A program made the position numbers and the translations under genes. From assembly GCA_013375385.1 (NCBI GenBank), contig JABXJY010000095.1, positions 1 through 9,224 on the forward strand: DNA of 9,224 nucleotides, read 5' to 3'. Positions 1-4,608 of this stretch are shown here, piece after piece (position 1 is the stretch's first letter; the number at the start of each line of letters is the position of its first letter). The stretch comes from Desulfobacterales bacterium (GTDB taxonomy: Bacteria > Desulfobacterota > DSM-4660 > Desulfatiglandales > B25-G16). Below the pieces are notes generated by a model, which saw only the letters and a list, made by a program, of their open reading frames with translations, searched no databases and had not been told where the DNA came from.

Positions 1-32
1 CACATTGCCCCGTTGGACAGATCTCCCCGGAT

Positions 33-47
33 TCCGCCAAAGGCGGA
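33..47. repeat. Short palindrome, 6-bp arms, 3-nt loop
   Basis: TCCGCC AAA GGCGGA is a perfect hairpin followed by an A-rich run. It is one of several short palindromes inside the intron region. It could be a native intron helix or a small mobile repeat. Confidence 0.5.
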
Positions 48-61
48 TAAAAAGGACGTTC

Positions 62-102
62 ACCCTGTTGAATAGGGTTCCCTCTGGGAAATTCAACAGG
101 GT
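62..102. repeat. Long imperfect palindrome, 12-bp perfect arms
   Basis: ACCCTGTTGAAT (62-73) pairs perfectly with ATTCAACAGGGT (91-102). The inner part can extend with TTCCC/GGGAA around a TCT loop (78-90). It lies within the group II intron region and could be an inserted mobile palindrome or an intron helix. Confidence 0.6.
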
Positions 103-118
103 AAACTTTTGCTACATG

Positions 119-154
119 CTTCGACAAGCTCACCATGTCCTGAGCCTGTCGAAG
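119..154. repeat. REP-like palindrome, family TTCGACAxGCTCA, copy 1
   Basis: CTTCGACAAGCTCA (119-132) pairs with TGAGCCTGTCGAAG (141-154) with one mismatch, around an 8-nt loop. From memory, palindromes of this TTCGACAAGCTCAGG type are scattered through many environmental bacterial genomes. A related copy sits at 234-268. Confidence 0.7.
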
Positions 155-177
155 GACACAACCGCGGCATTTACCCT

Positions 178-199
178 ACCTGCCTGCCGGCAGGCAGGT
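178..199. repeat. Perfect 22-bp palindrome (CCTGCCTGCCGG type)
   Basis: ACCTGCCTGCC (178-188) is followed directly by its exact reverse complement GGCAGGCAGGT (189-199). Having no spacer, it could form a cruciform, or a hairpin when transcribed. It lies between two copies of another palindrome family, inside the intron. Confidence 0.7.
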
Positions 200-233
200 C
201 TCCCGAACCCTGGGCTTCGGTATGTGGTGCCCA

Positions 234-268
234 TTCGGCAGGCTCAGGGCACCCTGAGCGGAGTCGAA
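234..268. repeat. REP-like palindrome, family TTCGxCAGGCTCAGG, copy 2
   Basis: The inner arms GCTCAGGG (242-249) and CCCTGAGC (252-259) are perfect, and the outer TTCG/CGAA also pair, with mismatches between. The sequence is clearly related to the palindrome at 119-154. Immediately downstream, CGAAGGGT (265-272) also forms an inverted repeat with ACCCTTCG (281-288), so two hairpins compete here. Confidence 0.65.
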
Positions 269-437
269 GGGTGCTACCTTACCCTTCGAGGTGGCCTTGT
301 ATGCCGTTTCTGTTCGTCGGCTCATAGCGTTGCGCTCAGGCTTCCTTCAGACGGTCCCTCGCGGTTCCGCCCTTGCCTTCGGCTAATACTTGTGTCAGTG
401 TATACTTACACCCACAGGGTTCACATACAGGGGACTT

Positions 438-452
438 CCCGCCCGAGGCGGG
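438..452. repeat. Short GC-rich palindrome, CCCGCC/GGCGGG
   Basis: CCCGCC CGA GGCGGG forms a 6-bp hairpin with a 3-nt loop near the 5' end of the intron. Its design (six GC-rich pairs, three-base loop) matches the element at 33-47, but with different sequence. Confidence 0.5.
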
Positions 453-496
453 CGAGGCACCCCATAGGTTCACGCTCATGCCGGGCGTACACAAGT

Positions 497-551
497 CGCT
501 GGAGAATCGACGGGAAAACGCTGGCGCGTTTCCCGCGTCTCAGCTCCAGCG
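497..551. other. Stem-loop in the 5' exon flanking the intron
   Basis: CGCTGGAG (497-504) and CTCCAGCG (544-551) are perfect 8-bp arms. Inside them, CGGGAAA (511-517) pairs with TTTCCCG (529-535). The structure ends about seven bases before the proposed intron 5' end, and the bases next to that end on the minus strand read TTGT. Some group II introns, chiefly class C, are known to insert just downstream of terminator-like or attC-like hairpins, and this geometry fits that habit. I cannot assign the intron class, so the link is an inference. Confidence 0.5.
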
Positions 552-592
552 TTCGCCTCAAAATAAATAAGTCGCGAAAATAAATAATTTGT

Positions 593-603
593 TGCATATT
601 GCA
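593..603. promoter_or_regulatory. Small inverted repeat overlapping the -35, possible TA operator
   Basis: TGCA-TAT-TGCA overlaps the -35 hexamer of the toxin-antitoxin promoter. ParD-type antitoxins commonly repress their own promoter through short palindromes, so this is a candidate operator. The palindrome is short and could be chance. Confidence 0.3.
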
Positions 604-627
604 GCGTTTTATTTTATATTGTATAAT
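599..627 (+). promoter_or_regulatory. Sigma-70-type promoter of the toxin-antitoxin pair
   Basis: TTGCAG (599-604) and TATAAT (622-627) are separated by exactly 17 bp in an AT-rich stretch. Transcription would start near 634, leaving a leader of about 20 nt that carries the ribosome site AAGGAGG (637-643) before the antitoxin ATG at 653. Confidence 0.7.
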
Positions 628-652
628 AATGTATTCAAGGAGGATTGCCATT

Positions 653-871
653 ATGACTACCGCAGTTAGAGTATCCGAAGACCTGGTCAGGGAAGCAAAA
701 ATATTCAGTAAGATTGATAAGCGATCCGTTACTGGCCAGATAGAGCATTGGGCACGAATTGGCAAATGCGCAGAAGAAAACCCTGATTTAACCTATAGCT
801 TAATAAAAGAAATTTTGATCGGCCTTATAGAACTGGAAGAGGGTGAATCTTCAGAATATAGATTCGGATAA
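653..871 (+). CDS. ParD-like antitoxin of a type II toxin-antitoxin system
   Basis: This is a 72-residue protein. It opens with MTTAVRVSEDLVREAKIFSK, a beta-strand then helix layout typical of ribbon-helix-helix DNA-binding antitoxins. It continues with RSVTGQIEHWARIGK, the conserved stretch of the ParD-like antitoxin family, in which SxxxQIxxW(A)RIG is characteristic. It should bind and neutralise the toxin encoded 6 bp downstream and repress its own promoter. The ATG at 653 was chosen over an upstream in-frame start (599) because AAGGAGG lies 9 bp before it and a strong promoter overlaps the upstream extension. The acidic C-terminal tail (ELEEGESSEYR) is the usual toxin-wrapping region, by analogy. 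Confidence 0.8.
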   Translation: MTTAVRVSEDLVREAKIFSKIDKRSVTGQIEHWARIGKCAEENPDLTYSLIKEILIGLIELEEGESSEYRFG

Positions 872-877
872 TTTCCA

Positions 878-1159
878 ATGAAAATACTGCAATCTCGATC
901 CTTTGAACGGAAAGTCAAAAAATTTACGAAACGCCAAAAAAAGAAGTTAGACGAAGAGATCCGTAAGATTGTAGATAATCCTTCTATTGGTTCTGAGAAG
1001 AAAGGCGATCTTCGTGGAATATTTGTTCATAAATTCAAGATTCAGACCCTTCAATATCTTCTGGCCTACAGATTTCTAGGTGAAAATCTAGAACTGATTA
1101 TGATAGGCCCCCATGAAAATTATTACAGAGATCTAAAGAGCTATCTAAGAAGCGGATAA
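878..1159 (+). CDS. RelE/ParE-superfamily toxin
   Basis: This is a 93-residue basic protein. The N-terminal helix (SFERKVKKFTKRQKKKLDEEIRKI), a central DLRGIFVHKFK strand and the late strands YLLAYRFLGENLELIMIGPHENYYRDLK give the RelE/ParE fold order. In that family the DLxG...K and LxLxxIGxHxxxYR elements are characteristic. RelE members cut mRNA in the ribosome and ParE members poison gyrase; the sequence alone does not decide between them. It follows the ParD-like antitoxin by 6 bp and lacks a strong ribosome site, so translation is probably coupled to the antitoxin. The pairing supports an intact module, because both proteins have normal length. Confidence 0.8.
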   Translation: MKILQSRSFERKVKKFTKRQKKKLDEEIRKIVDNPSIGSEKKGDLRGIFVHKFKIQTLQYLLAYRFLGENLELIMIGPHENYYRDLKSYLRSG

Positions 1160-1219
1160 AAGGGCGAACCTGTCACTGCACCTGACTGGCAAATCCGCTG
1201 CGCTCCTTCCCGGCAGGTG
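1151..1219. repeat. Palindromic spacer after the toxin gene
   Basis: CACCTG (1179-1184) and CAGGTG (1214-1219) flank a GC-rich segment containing CCGCTGCGCTCC. A second, wider inverted repeat pairs AGCGGAT (1151-1157, at the toxin 3' end) with ATCCGCT (1193-1199). The base composition resembles the palindromes in the intron more than the AT-rich TA genes, so this may be a degenerate REP-like insertion. No T-run follows, so it is not a classic terminator. Confidence 0.35.
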
Positions 1220-1250
1220 AGCCGCCTGTTCTCCCCCTACTCTACAGTGA

Positions 1251-1261
1251 AAGGGGGTGAT
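1251..1261 (+). promoter_or_regulatory. Strong ribosome binding site deciding the GTG start at 1265
   Basis: AAGGGGGTGAT differs by one base from the full anti-Shine-Dalgarno complement AAGGAGGTGAT. Its core lies 7 bp before GTG 1265. Confidence 0.6.
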
Positions 1262-1264
1262 AGA

Positions 1265-1441
1265 GTGGGGTGGCTTTTATTTGCGAAATGTCCGCATTGC
1301 GGAGAGCCCATAGAATTAGAGGAAGATAGGGTTGGGGGACATCCTATATTCCTCCTGTCAAGAGAAAAAATGCTTCCGAAGCAACTTAAGGGTCACGAAA
1401 TCATCTTAATGTGGCTTGTCCCTAAATATTCTTATTCATAA
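1265..1441 (+). CDS. Small zinc-ribbon-like protein, unknown function
   Basis: A 58-residue product with a GTG start is supported by an almost perfect Shine-Dalgarno sequence. It begins MGWLLFAKCPHCGEPIELEE (start codon GTG read as M). CPHC is a typical first knuckle of a zinc ribbon, but no second CxxC is visible, so a mononuclear site would need a partner chain or other ligands. The C-terminal half (GHPIFLLSREKMLPKQLKGHEIILMWL) is unlike anything I recognise. It could be a truncated remnant of a larger zinc-ribbon protein left in an accessory island, or a genuine small protein. It lies alone between the TA pair and the HD-domain gene. Confidence 0.45.
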   Translation: MGWLLFAKCPHCGEPIELEEDRVGGHPIFLLSREKMLPKQLKGHEIILMWLVPKYSYS

Positions 1442-1450
1442 TGCCCTTTC

Positions 1451-1480
1451 ACGTAACATGATAGTATGCTATTGTTACGT
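1451..1480. other. Intergenic hairpin, 12 bp of stem with a 2-nt bulge
   Basis: ACGTAACA (1451-1458) pairs with TGTTACGT (1473-1480). After a TG bulge, ATAG (1461-1464) pairs with CTAT (1469-1472) around TATG. No T-run follows on either strand. It may be an operator or an RNA hairpin closing the small gene upstream. Confidence 0.5.
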
Positions 1481-1488
1481 CTAATCCT

Positions 1489-1524
1489 GGGACACGGTTA
1501 TGATGCAAATGTATATTACAGCAT
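1489..1524 (+). promoter_or_regulatory. Possible promoter with overlapping palindrome before the HD-domain gene
   Basis: TATATT (1512-1517) lies 17 bp after GGGACA (1489-1494), a weak -35 that matches only GACA of TTGACA. Overlapping the -10, ATGC-AAA-TGTA (1503-1513) pairs with TACA-GCAT (1517-1524) apart from an AAA bulge, which could be a repressor site. Support is modest. Confidence 0.3.
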
Positions 1525-1561
1525 GTGTTTTTAAGTTGTTTTAGAACCGACATCCCCTCCT

Positions 1562-2488
1562 ATGAAACCGGAAGCGACCCAAATAGCCTGCCTTGTCAAT
1601 ATGGAAGACCCTCAGAGTGTACTGGAGGAGGTGAAGACTGTCGTTTCTATCATGATCCCTGACTTTGATTTTGAGCCCCTGAATCGTACGTTCAGGGACG
1701 TGGTCAGCCTTTTCCACGGCCAGTACCCTGGTTACCGGAAATGCAATACAGCATACCATGACCTCAAGCATACCACAGACGCCCTGCTGGCCATGGCAAG
1801 GCTCATACACGGGGCAATGGTAAATGAGCAGGTTTTTTCAGAGAAGGATGTGGACCTGGGTCTGATCAGTGCCCTGTTGCATGATACGGGCTATATCCAG
1901 ACCATGGATGAGGATGTCGGTACCGGTGCCAGATTTACCCTTACCCATATCAGCCGCAGCATTCTGTTTATGGAGAGATATCTTTCTGAAAATGGCTACT
2001 CCAGAGAAGATATTGAATCCTGCCGCGCGATTCTTGAATGTACAGGGCTTAATGTGAAAATTGGTGAGATAGATTTTGGGTCTGCCCAAATTGAAATGTT
2101 GGGAAAAATGGTGGGCACCGCTGATATGCTGGGTCAGATGGCTGACCGCACCTACCTCGAAAAACTGCCTCTCCTCTATCATGAATTCAGGGAGGGAAAT
2201 GTTCCAGGTTTCGAAAGTGAGCTGGACCTCCTCAAGGAGACCCCCGGATTCCATGAAATGACTATTGAGAGGTTCGAGCATGAGTTAGGTGGCGTTAAAA
2301 GGTACATGCGCGACCATTTCAGGGTGCGTTGGGGCATCGACGAGGATCTTTATATGACCTCTGTGGAGAACAAAATCAAATATCTTAACTATGTCCTTGA
2401 AAACCATGAAGATGACTACCGCGAGCATCTGAGGCGCGGTAACCTGATGGATAAGTTGGATCAAATAGAGAAGCAAAGAGAGAGGTGA
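1562..2488 (+). CDS. HD-domain phosphohydrolase resembling class I cyclic-nucleotide phosphodiesterase
   Basis: This is a 308-residue soluble protein with no signal or membrane segment. Residues 65-70 (YHDLKH) match the YHNxxH motif of class I 3',5'-cyclic nucleotide phosphodiesterases. An HD pair follows at 107-108 (LISALLHDTGY), then His129 (LTHIS) and an Asp at 188 in GTADMLGQMADR. In the HD superfamily these positions bind two metals and hydrolyse phosphoesters, so a cyclic-nucleotide or other nucleotide phosphodiesterase is likely; the substrate cannot be read from the sequence. The second helix lacks the extra His of HDxxH (HDTGY). ATG 1562 is the first in-frame start after a stop at 1532, but no clear ribosome site precedes it; Met14 (1601) is an alternative, also without one. 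The gene converges on the DapB-like gene. Confidence 0.65.
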   Translation: MKPEATQIACLVNMEDPQSVLEEVKTVVSIMIPDFDFEPLNRTFRDVVSLFHGQYPGYRKCNTAYHDLKHTTDALLAMARLIHGAMVNEQVFSEKDVDLGLISALLHDTGYIQTMDEDVGTGARFTLTHISRSILFMERYLSENGYSREDIESCRAILECTGLNVKIGEIDFGSAQIEMLGKMVGTADMLGQMADRTYLEKLPLLYHEFREGNVPGFESELDLLKETPGFHEMTIERFEHELGGVKRYMRDHFRVRWGIDEDLYMTSVENKIKYLNYVLENHEDDYREHLRRGNLMDKLDQIEKQRER

Positions 2489-2504
2489 AGGAACATCTTC
2501 ACCT
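2483..2504. terminator. Hairpin at the HD-gene stop, possible weak bidirectional terminator
   Basis: AGGTGAAG (2483-2490) and CTTCACCT (2497-2504) are perfect 8-bp arms with a 6-nt loop. The hairpin overlaps the HD-gene stop codon and lies in the 35-bp gap between two converging genes. No T-run follows on either strand, so intrinsic termination is uncertain. Confidence 0.35.
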
Positions 2505-2523
2505 GGAAGACGATGATTCTCCT

Positions 2524-3354
2524 TTAACTTCCCTTCAACACGTCAATCATCGTGTAGACCCTTCCCTTTGCCCCTTCCTGTACCTTGTTGTGCAGGTATG
2601 TGATGGCATCAAGGGTTCCCTTTGCATAGACATCACGGCCGTTCACGTTGTGGCTGAATTCAAAGCTGACGGTCCTGTCATTTGAAACAAGAGAGTAGGT
2701 ATGCCACCCGTGTCCAGCCAGGTGTTCTTCAGGAATACCCCAAACGGTTTTCTGGACCTCGGGATCGCGTTCTTTTCTTATATCCTCTTCGGAGAAGGGA
2801 ACGCCCAGATTGTTAAAGTACCCTACCATGGCCTTGGCAGTCCCGCTCGTGTCAGCTTTCCCTTTCTGGTGGCTTTCCTTGATTTCAAGAGAATACCCCT
2901 TAAAAAGGCCCGGAAATGTATTTGCAGTCCACTCCATCATGGCCTGAAACCCGACGATCTGTTCGGCCATGTTCGGTGCTATGACCGCTGGGATAGAAGA
3001 TGAGCACACGGTATCTTCAAGTTGTTTCCTGTCGCCGCCTGTTGTGCCCATCACAAAGGGGAGGTCGTGTCTTGAATAAAACTCTGCATTACCGTTTACA
3101 GCCGAAGGGTGTGTATAGTCTACGCTGATAAAAGGACCTTCCCTTTCCACTATTTCAGTTATGGCCTGCTCCCGTACGTCAGGATGAATGAGACGAATGG
3201 TGACAGAACCGATGCTGTGTTCACTCTCTGTAATCTCAGGGCCAGTAAGTGATTGTGAAATCAGGTCAAACCTGTCGTCAACAAGGATATGTCTTGCCAC
3301 ATTCGATGCCATATTCCCGGGGATACCGTTTACCATGACTCTTATGCGGTTCAT
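2524..3354 (-). CDS. dapB: 4-hydroxy-tetrahydrodipicolinate reductase (DapB), plant-type
   Basis: This 276-residue cytosolic NAD(P)H-dependent enzyme would reduce a cyclic imine-type intermediate in lysine and diaminopimelate synthesis. It has a Rossmann start with NGIPGNM (9-15), VDYTHPSAV (78-86), MGTTGG (102-107), APNMAEQIVGFQAMM (126-140) and the catalytic block ESHQKGKADTSGTAKAM (160-176). The ESHQxxKxDTSGTAKA version is that of the plant-type DapB group, not the HHRxKxDAPSGT form of E. coli. Start ATG 3354 is preceded by GGAGGTG. It is the last gene of the five-gene minus-strand run, 51 bp after the VOC gene, with no dapA or lysine gene beside it. It may be the ordinary lysine enzyme placed here, or a paralog serving the operon. 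Confidence 0.8.
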   Translation of the reverse strand: MNRIRVMVNGIPGNMASNVARHILVDDRFDLISQSLTGPEITESEHSIGSVTIRLIHPDVREQAITEIVEREGPFISVDYTHPSAVNGNAEFYSRHDLPFVMGTTGGDRKQLEDTVCSSSIPAVIAPNMAEQIVGFQAMMEWTANTFPGLFKGYSLEIKESHQKGKADTSGTAKAMVGYFNNLGVPFSEEDIRKERDPEVQKTVWGIPEEHLAGHGWHTYSLVSNDRTVSFEFSHNVNGRDVYAKGTLDAITYLHNKVQEGAKGRVYTMIDVLKGS

Positions 3355-3405
3355 TTTACACCTCCAGTTATTTCAGCCCCTGCAGTTAACGAGTAACCAG
3401 GTGAA

Positions 3406-3825
3406 CTATTTCTTCAGCTCATCCCATTTATAATCGATCAGCTCAAGGAGGACGCCATTGACTGCCTTGGGATGAATAAAGGCGAATTCACAATCTCGGA
3501 AGGGTCTTGCACCCCCAATAAAGGGATAGCCCTTGCCTTTCAACTCATCCATGGCCTCCCTCGTGTTATCCACATTGAAACTGATCAGCATAATGCCTTC
3601 GCCATGCCTTTCAATGAATCTGGCAACCTCTCCATCAGGGGAGGTTGACTCCATCAACTCGAAGCCCACTTCACCCAGCCAGTATCGTGCCACCCTGATC
3701 TTTTCCAGTTCATCAACGTAGGGATCATCTGGCTCCGGCTTCCCCAGAATCGGTTCCCAGATCTTCCTGGCCTCCTCCAGATTTTTTACTGCAATACATA
3801 TGTGATCTATCTTATTTGCCTTCAT
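3406..3825 (-). CDS. VOC-family protein, methylmalonyl-CoA epimerase-like
   Basis: This 139-residue protein has the two beta-alpha-beta-beta-beta modules of the VOC superfamily. His8 (KIDHICIAVKNLEEA) fits the first metal ligand and Glu128 (NGVLLELID) the last. ESTSPDG and FIERHGEGI are typical of methylmalonyl-CoA epimerase, which interconverts the 2R and 2S forms of methylmalonyl-CoA. However, the HH that normally follows GEG(I/L) is replaced by Met79-Leu80 (HGEGIMLISF), so a standard metal ligand is missing. It may be a diverged epimerase or an enzyme or binder for another acyl-CoA. It follows the ferredoxin by 19 bp and has a GGAGAGGG ribosome site. Confidence 0.7.
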   Translation of the reverse strand: MKANKIDHICIAVKNLEEARKIWEPILGKPEPDDPYVDELEKIRVARYWLGEVGFELMESTSPDGEVARFIERHGEGIMLISFNVDNTREAMDELKGKGYPFIGGARPFRDCEFAFIHPKAVNGVLLELIDYKWDELKK

Positions 3826-3844
3826 GTTTCCCTCTCCATATTCG

Positions 3845-4051
3845 TTAAAAGGTTACCGATTCAACGGGAACCGAGATAGCATGATCTGGGCAGACACAGC
3901 CACATTCATTGCAGTCCTCGCATAAGAATTCCGTGACCACAATCCTATTATCCTGCACCCTTATGGCTGTATCCGGACACGCCTCCACGCAGAGAGGTTG
4001 GATCGTCCCTCCGCACATGGTACATTTTTCTGTATCTATTTGTGCAGCCAT
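3845..4051 (-). CDS. Small ferredoxin with two 4Fe-4S motifs, one with a stretched loop
   Basis: This is a 68-residue soluble electron carrier. The second cluster motif is canonical: C44, C47, C50 and C54-Pro, with an extra C52. The first has C10-x2-C13, then seven residues (GGTIQPL) before C21, and C25-Pro. The usual spacing is two residues, so the loop is longer than in clostridial-type ferredoxins. Such loops occur in ferredoxin-like domains of anaerobic redox complexes. It sits 18 bp after the preceding gene and near the iron-sulfur flavoprotein, so it may pass electrons to or from that enzyme. That role is inferred from position. Confidence 0.8.
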   Translation of the reverse strand: MAAQIDTEKCTMCGGTIQPLCVEACPDTAIRVQDNRIVVTEFLCEDCNECGCVCPDHAISVPVESVTF

Positions 4052-4069
4052 ATCATATACTCCTGTCTC

Positions 4070-4594
4070 TCAGTCTTTATACAATCTCCTTAGGCACTCT
4101 CCGTCTCCCCTCGGGATGGCCTTCAAGGTTTCTATCTTGTAGTTGACATCAAAGAATACATTCACATCCTTAAGTATGGACTGAAGAATCCTGTCACAAC
4201 ACAACACATCTTCTTCCATCTCGGCACCATACTCTTTGGCAAAGGTCGGCCACGGGCACCTTTCCCATTTGATGAGGACCTCAAAAGGATTTTCTCCCTT
4301 CTCCAGCTTTACGATGGCCCCATGATTTATCCAGTTACCCGCATAGCTCTTGGCCAAATTCATTAACCAGGCCTCTTCACCTTTCAACCAATTCAGGCGG
4401 GGAAGAAAAGCCTTGCCTATCTCGGTACCCATGATTTCAGCGGCCCTTAAGCTGACATCCAGAGGCTTTGCATCAGGCCCAGCAGCTTCCAGGGCTGCCT
4501 GCCGCCATCTGTAGTAAGTCCGGCCAATCTCATCCTGGGCACCGTGCAAACCCCTCCACAATCTATTTATTTCTTGTTCCGCATTGAATGACAT
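4070..4594 (-). CDS. Protein resembling L-2-amino-thiazoline-4-carboxylic acid hydrolase family
   Basis: This 174-residue soluble protein has an amphipathic helical N-terminal half (SFNAEQEINRLWRGLHGAQ). Its C-terminal half carries KWERCPWP (Cys113), LCCD (132-134) and IPRGDGEC (160-167). The pattern Cys-Pro, later Cys with Asp, then a final GDxxC is what I associate with the ATC-hydrolase-like/DUF6125 group, whose named member opens a thiazoline ring; it also resembles small substrate-sensing domains. Start 4594 is preferred over ATG 4609, which overlaps the upstream stop (TAATG), because AGGAGG lies 6 bp before 4594 and nothing similar precedes 4609. Function in this operon is unknown. Confidence 0.5.
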   Translation of the reverse strand: MSFNAEQEINRLWRGLHGAQDEIGRTYYRWRQAALEAAGPDAKPLDVSLRAAEIMGTEIGKAFLPRLNWLKGEEAWLMNLAKSYAGNWINHGAIVKLEKGENPFEVLIKWERCPWPTFAKEYGAEMEEDVLCCDRILQSILKDVNVFFDVNYKIETLKAIPRGDGECLRRLYKD

Positions 4595-4600
4595 TTTTGA

Positions 4601-4606
4601 CCTCCT
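4601..4606 (-). promoter_or_regulatory. Ribosome binding site selecting start 4594
   Basis: On the minus strand AGGAGG lies just after the alternative ATG at 4609 and six bases before ATG 4594. This makes the downstream start the likely one. Confidence 0.6.
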
Positions 4607-4608
4607 CA

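Larger units (their letters stand above)
1..490 (-). mobile_element. Group II intron, 5' portion (ribozyme domain I and following sequence), partial
   Basis: Read on the minus strand, the sequence starts near 490 with GTACGCCCGGCATGAGCG, close to the GUGCGCCCGGCAUGGG start of many bacterial group II introns. It then carries, in order, GCCGAAGGCAAGGGCGG, GAACCGCGAGGGACC, CTGAAGGAAGCC and CCGACGAACAGAAAC followed by an ACAAGGC-like segment. I recognise this order as domain I of bacterial group II introns. Near the window edge, GGGGAGATCTGTCC resembles sequence usually found shortly before the intron-encoded reverse transcriptase. No RT or domain V is visible, so these should lie to the left of base 1. 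The exact 5' nucleotide is uncertain (490 or 492). Open reading frames across this stretch have no recognisable protein content and I treat them as spurious. Palindromic repeats have invaded or replaced loops of the RNA. Confidence 0.75.

Noticed and set aside
1..300. Palindromes as a CRISPR array
   Set aside because: The repeats differ in sequence and spacing and are palindromic elements within an intron; there is no regular repeat-spacer pattern.
5..583. Plus-strand open frame of 192 codons, and smaller frames at 109-327 and 373-570
   Set aside because: They run through palindromes and the antisense of group II intron domain I, and show no protein-like pattern.
421..765. Minus-strand open frame of 114 codons
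   Set aside because: It crosses the intron boundary, the TA promoter and the start of the antitoxin gene, all better explained otherwise.
1838..2281. Minus-strand open frame opposite the HD-domain gene
   Set aside because: It is a shadow of the plus-strand gene, which has clear HD motifs; no motif is seen in the shadow.
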